From Halorubrum sp. 2020YC2 (GTDB lineage: Archaea; Halobacteriota; Halobacteria; Halobacteriales; Haloferacaceae): 64,000 nucleotides of DNA. Within the stretch, counting starts at the first letter, position 1, and every line of letters begins with the position of its first letter. The translations under genes and the position numbers were made by a program. The DNA is taken from contig NZ_CP076019.1 of the NCBI RefSeq assembly GCF_018623055.1, positions 806,001 through 870,000 of the forward strand. Direction: 5' to 3'. The notes below the pieces were generated by a model that was given only the letters and a program-made list of their open reading frames with translations, searched no databases and was not told the origin of the DNA. Below are positions 62,325-64,000 of the stretch, in pieces.

Positions 62325-62429
62325 AAGTTAAATAAAGCTATTCGCTGTATCATAAGTAGTTACTGCTTTGAGCGAAAAATTACAAATTGTTGATCGGTTC
62401 GTATTGACTTTTTGAACTATTTAACCTTA

Positions 62430-63365
62430 TTATTTATAACCAAGCGAACGTAACCTTTCCTCAACGACCTCGGATCCCCCACGATCAAATGTAATGGGAG
62501 GATCACTCTTCACTTCACGGCGCTCATCTGCTGGTATCTCTAGCCATGGAACTCGATACAAGATCTCATTCCGAATGTACTCATCGGAGTGGCCGAATTT
62601 GGGTTTGGTGGCTGGGATGATCTTCTCACCCAACATTTCTCCATGATCAGCAGAAACCACCGTCTTTCCAGATAGGCTATTGATCAATGTCTCTACCTGT
62701 TCTAAAACGATATCAAGCGTCTCTTCATAGGCTTTTCGAGCCTTTCTTATCGAGATCTCGCCGTTTTCGATCAGCGTTGAAAAAGAAGCAGTATCCGATG
62801 TTTCATTACCGTACGCGAGATTTCGATTAAAACCGCTAATATTGTGGTCTTGCTGTAGTTCCTTTGCGGTCTCTCCAAGGTAAGGACGGTGTGGTTGCAT
62901 GAAGTGAACGATTAGCCGCTTATCAGGAAACTCCTCATACGCATCTAAGGCAGCGTCAACCACTTGTTCCGGAAGTACCGTTTCGTGCTCCTCATCCCAA
63001 GCGTTAAGATATAAGGGATCGATAGCGTGGAAAAGGTCGTCAGAGAGCTTTCCAGTATGAGGATTTCCAGTTACATACACAGTATCGTGGAATTCCTGGC
63101 CGACAAAATTACCCTGCATAAACTCCCAGCTTGACCCTCCATGAGAGATAACTGATGAGAGGTCACCGCGGATCTCGTTATGTTTCTCAAAATAGTCGAA
63201 TCGACACGCGTCAACGACGATCAAGTTGTCCCAGTCCTTTTTCATTACGTCAATAGCATTGCCCGAGTACTTTAGGTCGAACAGTAATCTTTGGATTTCC
63301 CAGCCGATATATCCTGGATTATTAAACAGCTTTTTTAAATTCCCAATTGTGTAGCGCTCTAGCAT
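62430..63365 (-). CDS. Sulfatase/alkaline-phosphatase-fold enzyme
   Basis: The 311-residue protein has NLIVVDACRFDYFEKHNEIR (metal-binding Asp and nucleophile region), GGSSWEFMQG, VHFMQPHRPYLGE and TVVSADHGEMLGEKI, the DHG metal motif of the superfamily. It is shorter than typical sulfatases. No signal peptide is seen. A modification or phosphoglycerol-type transfer role in surface glycan is plausible. A homologous gene is divergent from it. Confidence 0.88.
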   Translation of the reverse strand: MLERYTIGNLKKLFNNPGYIGWEIQRLLFDLKYSGNAIDVMKKDWDNLIVVDACRFDYFEKHNEIRGDLSSVISHGGSSWEFMQGNFVGQEFHDTVYVTGNPHTGKLSDDLFHAIDPLYLNAWDEEHETVLPEQVVDAALDAYEEFPDKRLIVHFMQPHRPYLGETAKELQQDHNISGFNRNLAYGNETSDTASFSTLIENGEISIRKARKAYEETLDIVLEQVETLINSLSGKTVVSADHGEMLGEKIIPATKPKFGHSDEYIRNEILYRVPWLEIPADERREVKSDPPITFDRGGSEVVEERLRSLGYK

Positions 63366-63477
63366 CTGTTGATGATAACTGGAGAATTAAAGCGGGAAAA
63401 TCTTATGTTGTTATCCTCATTTAATGTAGGGTTTGTATGTTTTGAGGACATCATGAACAGATAGAGCGACCGGCGCG

Positions 63478-63487
63478 CTTTTATAAA
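63478..63487 (+). promoter_or_regulatory. TATA-like box of the second sulfatase-like gene
   Basis: TTTTATAAAT lies about 25 nt before ATG 63507. A closer ATG at 63489 would leave only a couple of nucleotides between box and start, so 63507 (MTSHELTLEN) is the more likely start on a leaderless transcript. Confidence 0.5.
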
Positions 63488-63506
63488 TATGGTATCTAAA
63501 CAAAAT

Positions 63507-64000
63507 ATGACCAGTCATGAACTCACACTTGAGAATATAAAAAAGGGGATCAAGAACCCGACACGCGTTCTGGACGAAATCATTCTTGACTATTTATACC
63601 GAACTCCTATGGTTGGTTTAAACAGCATTCGAACATTTGGAACGAATGTTTTTGATCAAGAGTGGGATGTTCTAGTTGTGTTAGACACTGCGCGTGTTGA
63701 CGCACTCCAACTGGTTTCAGACGAGTACGATTTTATTCAAGAGGTAGGAAGTATATGGTCTGTTGGAGGTGCATCTGCGGAGTGGCTCGCACGGACGTTT
63801 GACGAGTCACACGAGAAAGAGATTCAGAACACGGCCTTCTTGTCGGCACAGAGCCACGTTCAGGAAATTCTTGACAGTAAAATACAATATTCTGGAGAAA
63901 ACAGGCCACTTCCACTCAAGACACTAAGATTAATGCCGACAGTTGACATTGATGATCTTGGAAAGGCCGAATATCTGTTTAATTTTGAGACGATTGGTGA
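63507..64000 (+). CDS. Sulfatase-like protein, C-terminus outside window
   Basis: The visible 164 residues begin MTSHELTLENIKKGIKNPTR and contain WDVLVVLDTARVDALQLVSD and GSIWSVGGASAEWLARTFDE. These align with NLIVVDACRFDYFE and VISHGGSSWEFMQGNF of the divergent gene, so both belong to the same alkaline-phosphatase-fold family. It is low in GC. The DHG motif would lie beyond the window. Confidence 0.8.
   Translation, partial: MTSHELTLENIKKGIKNPTRVLDEIILDYLYRTPMVGLNSIRTFGTNVFDQEWDVLVVLDTARVDALQLVSDEYDFIQEVGSIWSVGGASAEWLARTFDESHEKEIQNTAFLSAQSHVQEILDSKIQYSGENRPLPLKTLRLMPTVDIDDLGKAEYLFNFETIG

Overview
The window is a GC-rich haloarchaeal chromosome segment, most like Halorubrum. The proteins are strongly acidic, start codons follow TATA-like boxes with little or no leader, and haloarchaea-typical families dominate: a bat-type HTH regulator, a HalOD1 output domain, the AglB N-glycosylation enzyme, AhbA/AhbB siroheme decarboxylase, archaeosine TGT and ribosomal S6e.

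Layout. 0-7.8 kb: a truncated FAD oxidoreductase, DUF1684 and DUF6149-like genes, an IS6-family transposase remnant, then signal-transduction genes (a PAS/GAF/bat-HTH sensor-regulator, a RecA-like companion, a HalOD1 protein, and a GAF-like gene broken by an in-frame TGA). 8-15 kb: an AI-2E-type permease, TspO, a GNAT, a methyltransferase, an AAA+ ATPase with a His-rich tail, IPP isomerase, a DUF2064-like protein, tRNA-Ser(UGA) and superoxide dismutase. 16-31.7 kb: a P-loop ATPase, PUA/EVE-like protein, pterin dehydratase, BtpA, PfkB kinase with guanine-type deaminase, small acidic and zinc-ribbon proteins, a PHP phosphatase, two overlapping moeA genes (the second fused to a binding-protein domain), a thioesterase, and an M23-like gene with a membrane histidine kinase. 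31.8-41.6 kb: lipoate ligase-like protein, S6e, a tetrapyrrole operon (ahbAB, precorrin-2 dehydrogenase, hemA), frameshifted Nif3-like and tgtA genes, a uS10-like protein and a NUDIX hydrolase. 42.1-43.6 kb: a stand-alone TnpB with its right-end hairpin. 43.7-49.8 kb: divergent lactate-oxidation genes (FAD/Fe-S dehydrogenase; lutC and a LutB-LutA fusion). 49.9-53.9 kb: small conserved haloarchaeal proteins, a TumE/TumA-type toxin-antitoxin pair and a solitary DUF433 gene. 53.9-64 kb: surface glycosylation (DUF368/PopT, AglB, GT2, two GT4, FkbM methyltransferase, a divergent pair of sulfatase-like enzymes); base composition falls sharply after about 61.5 kb.

Most striking signal. Four intergenic copies of one element (about 15239-15835, 23682-24014, 36703-37035, 41644-42053), all in the same orientation, share three conserved blocks behind a TATA-like box. 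In three copies the box lies exactly 37 nt from the same motif. Between the blocks are stems whose sequences differ completely from copy to copy while pairing is kept perfect or nearly so. One stem-bounded loop is inverted between two copies, and two copies carry arrays of extra mini-hairpins. This looks like a multi-copy structured RNA gene family or a hairpin-diversifying repeat; I know of no described family that matches it.
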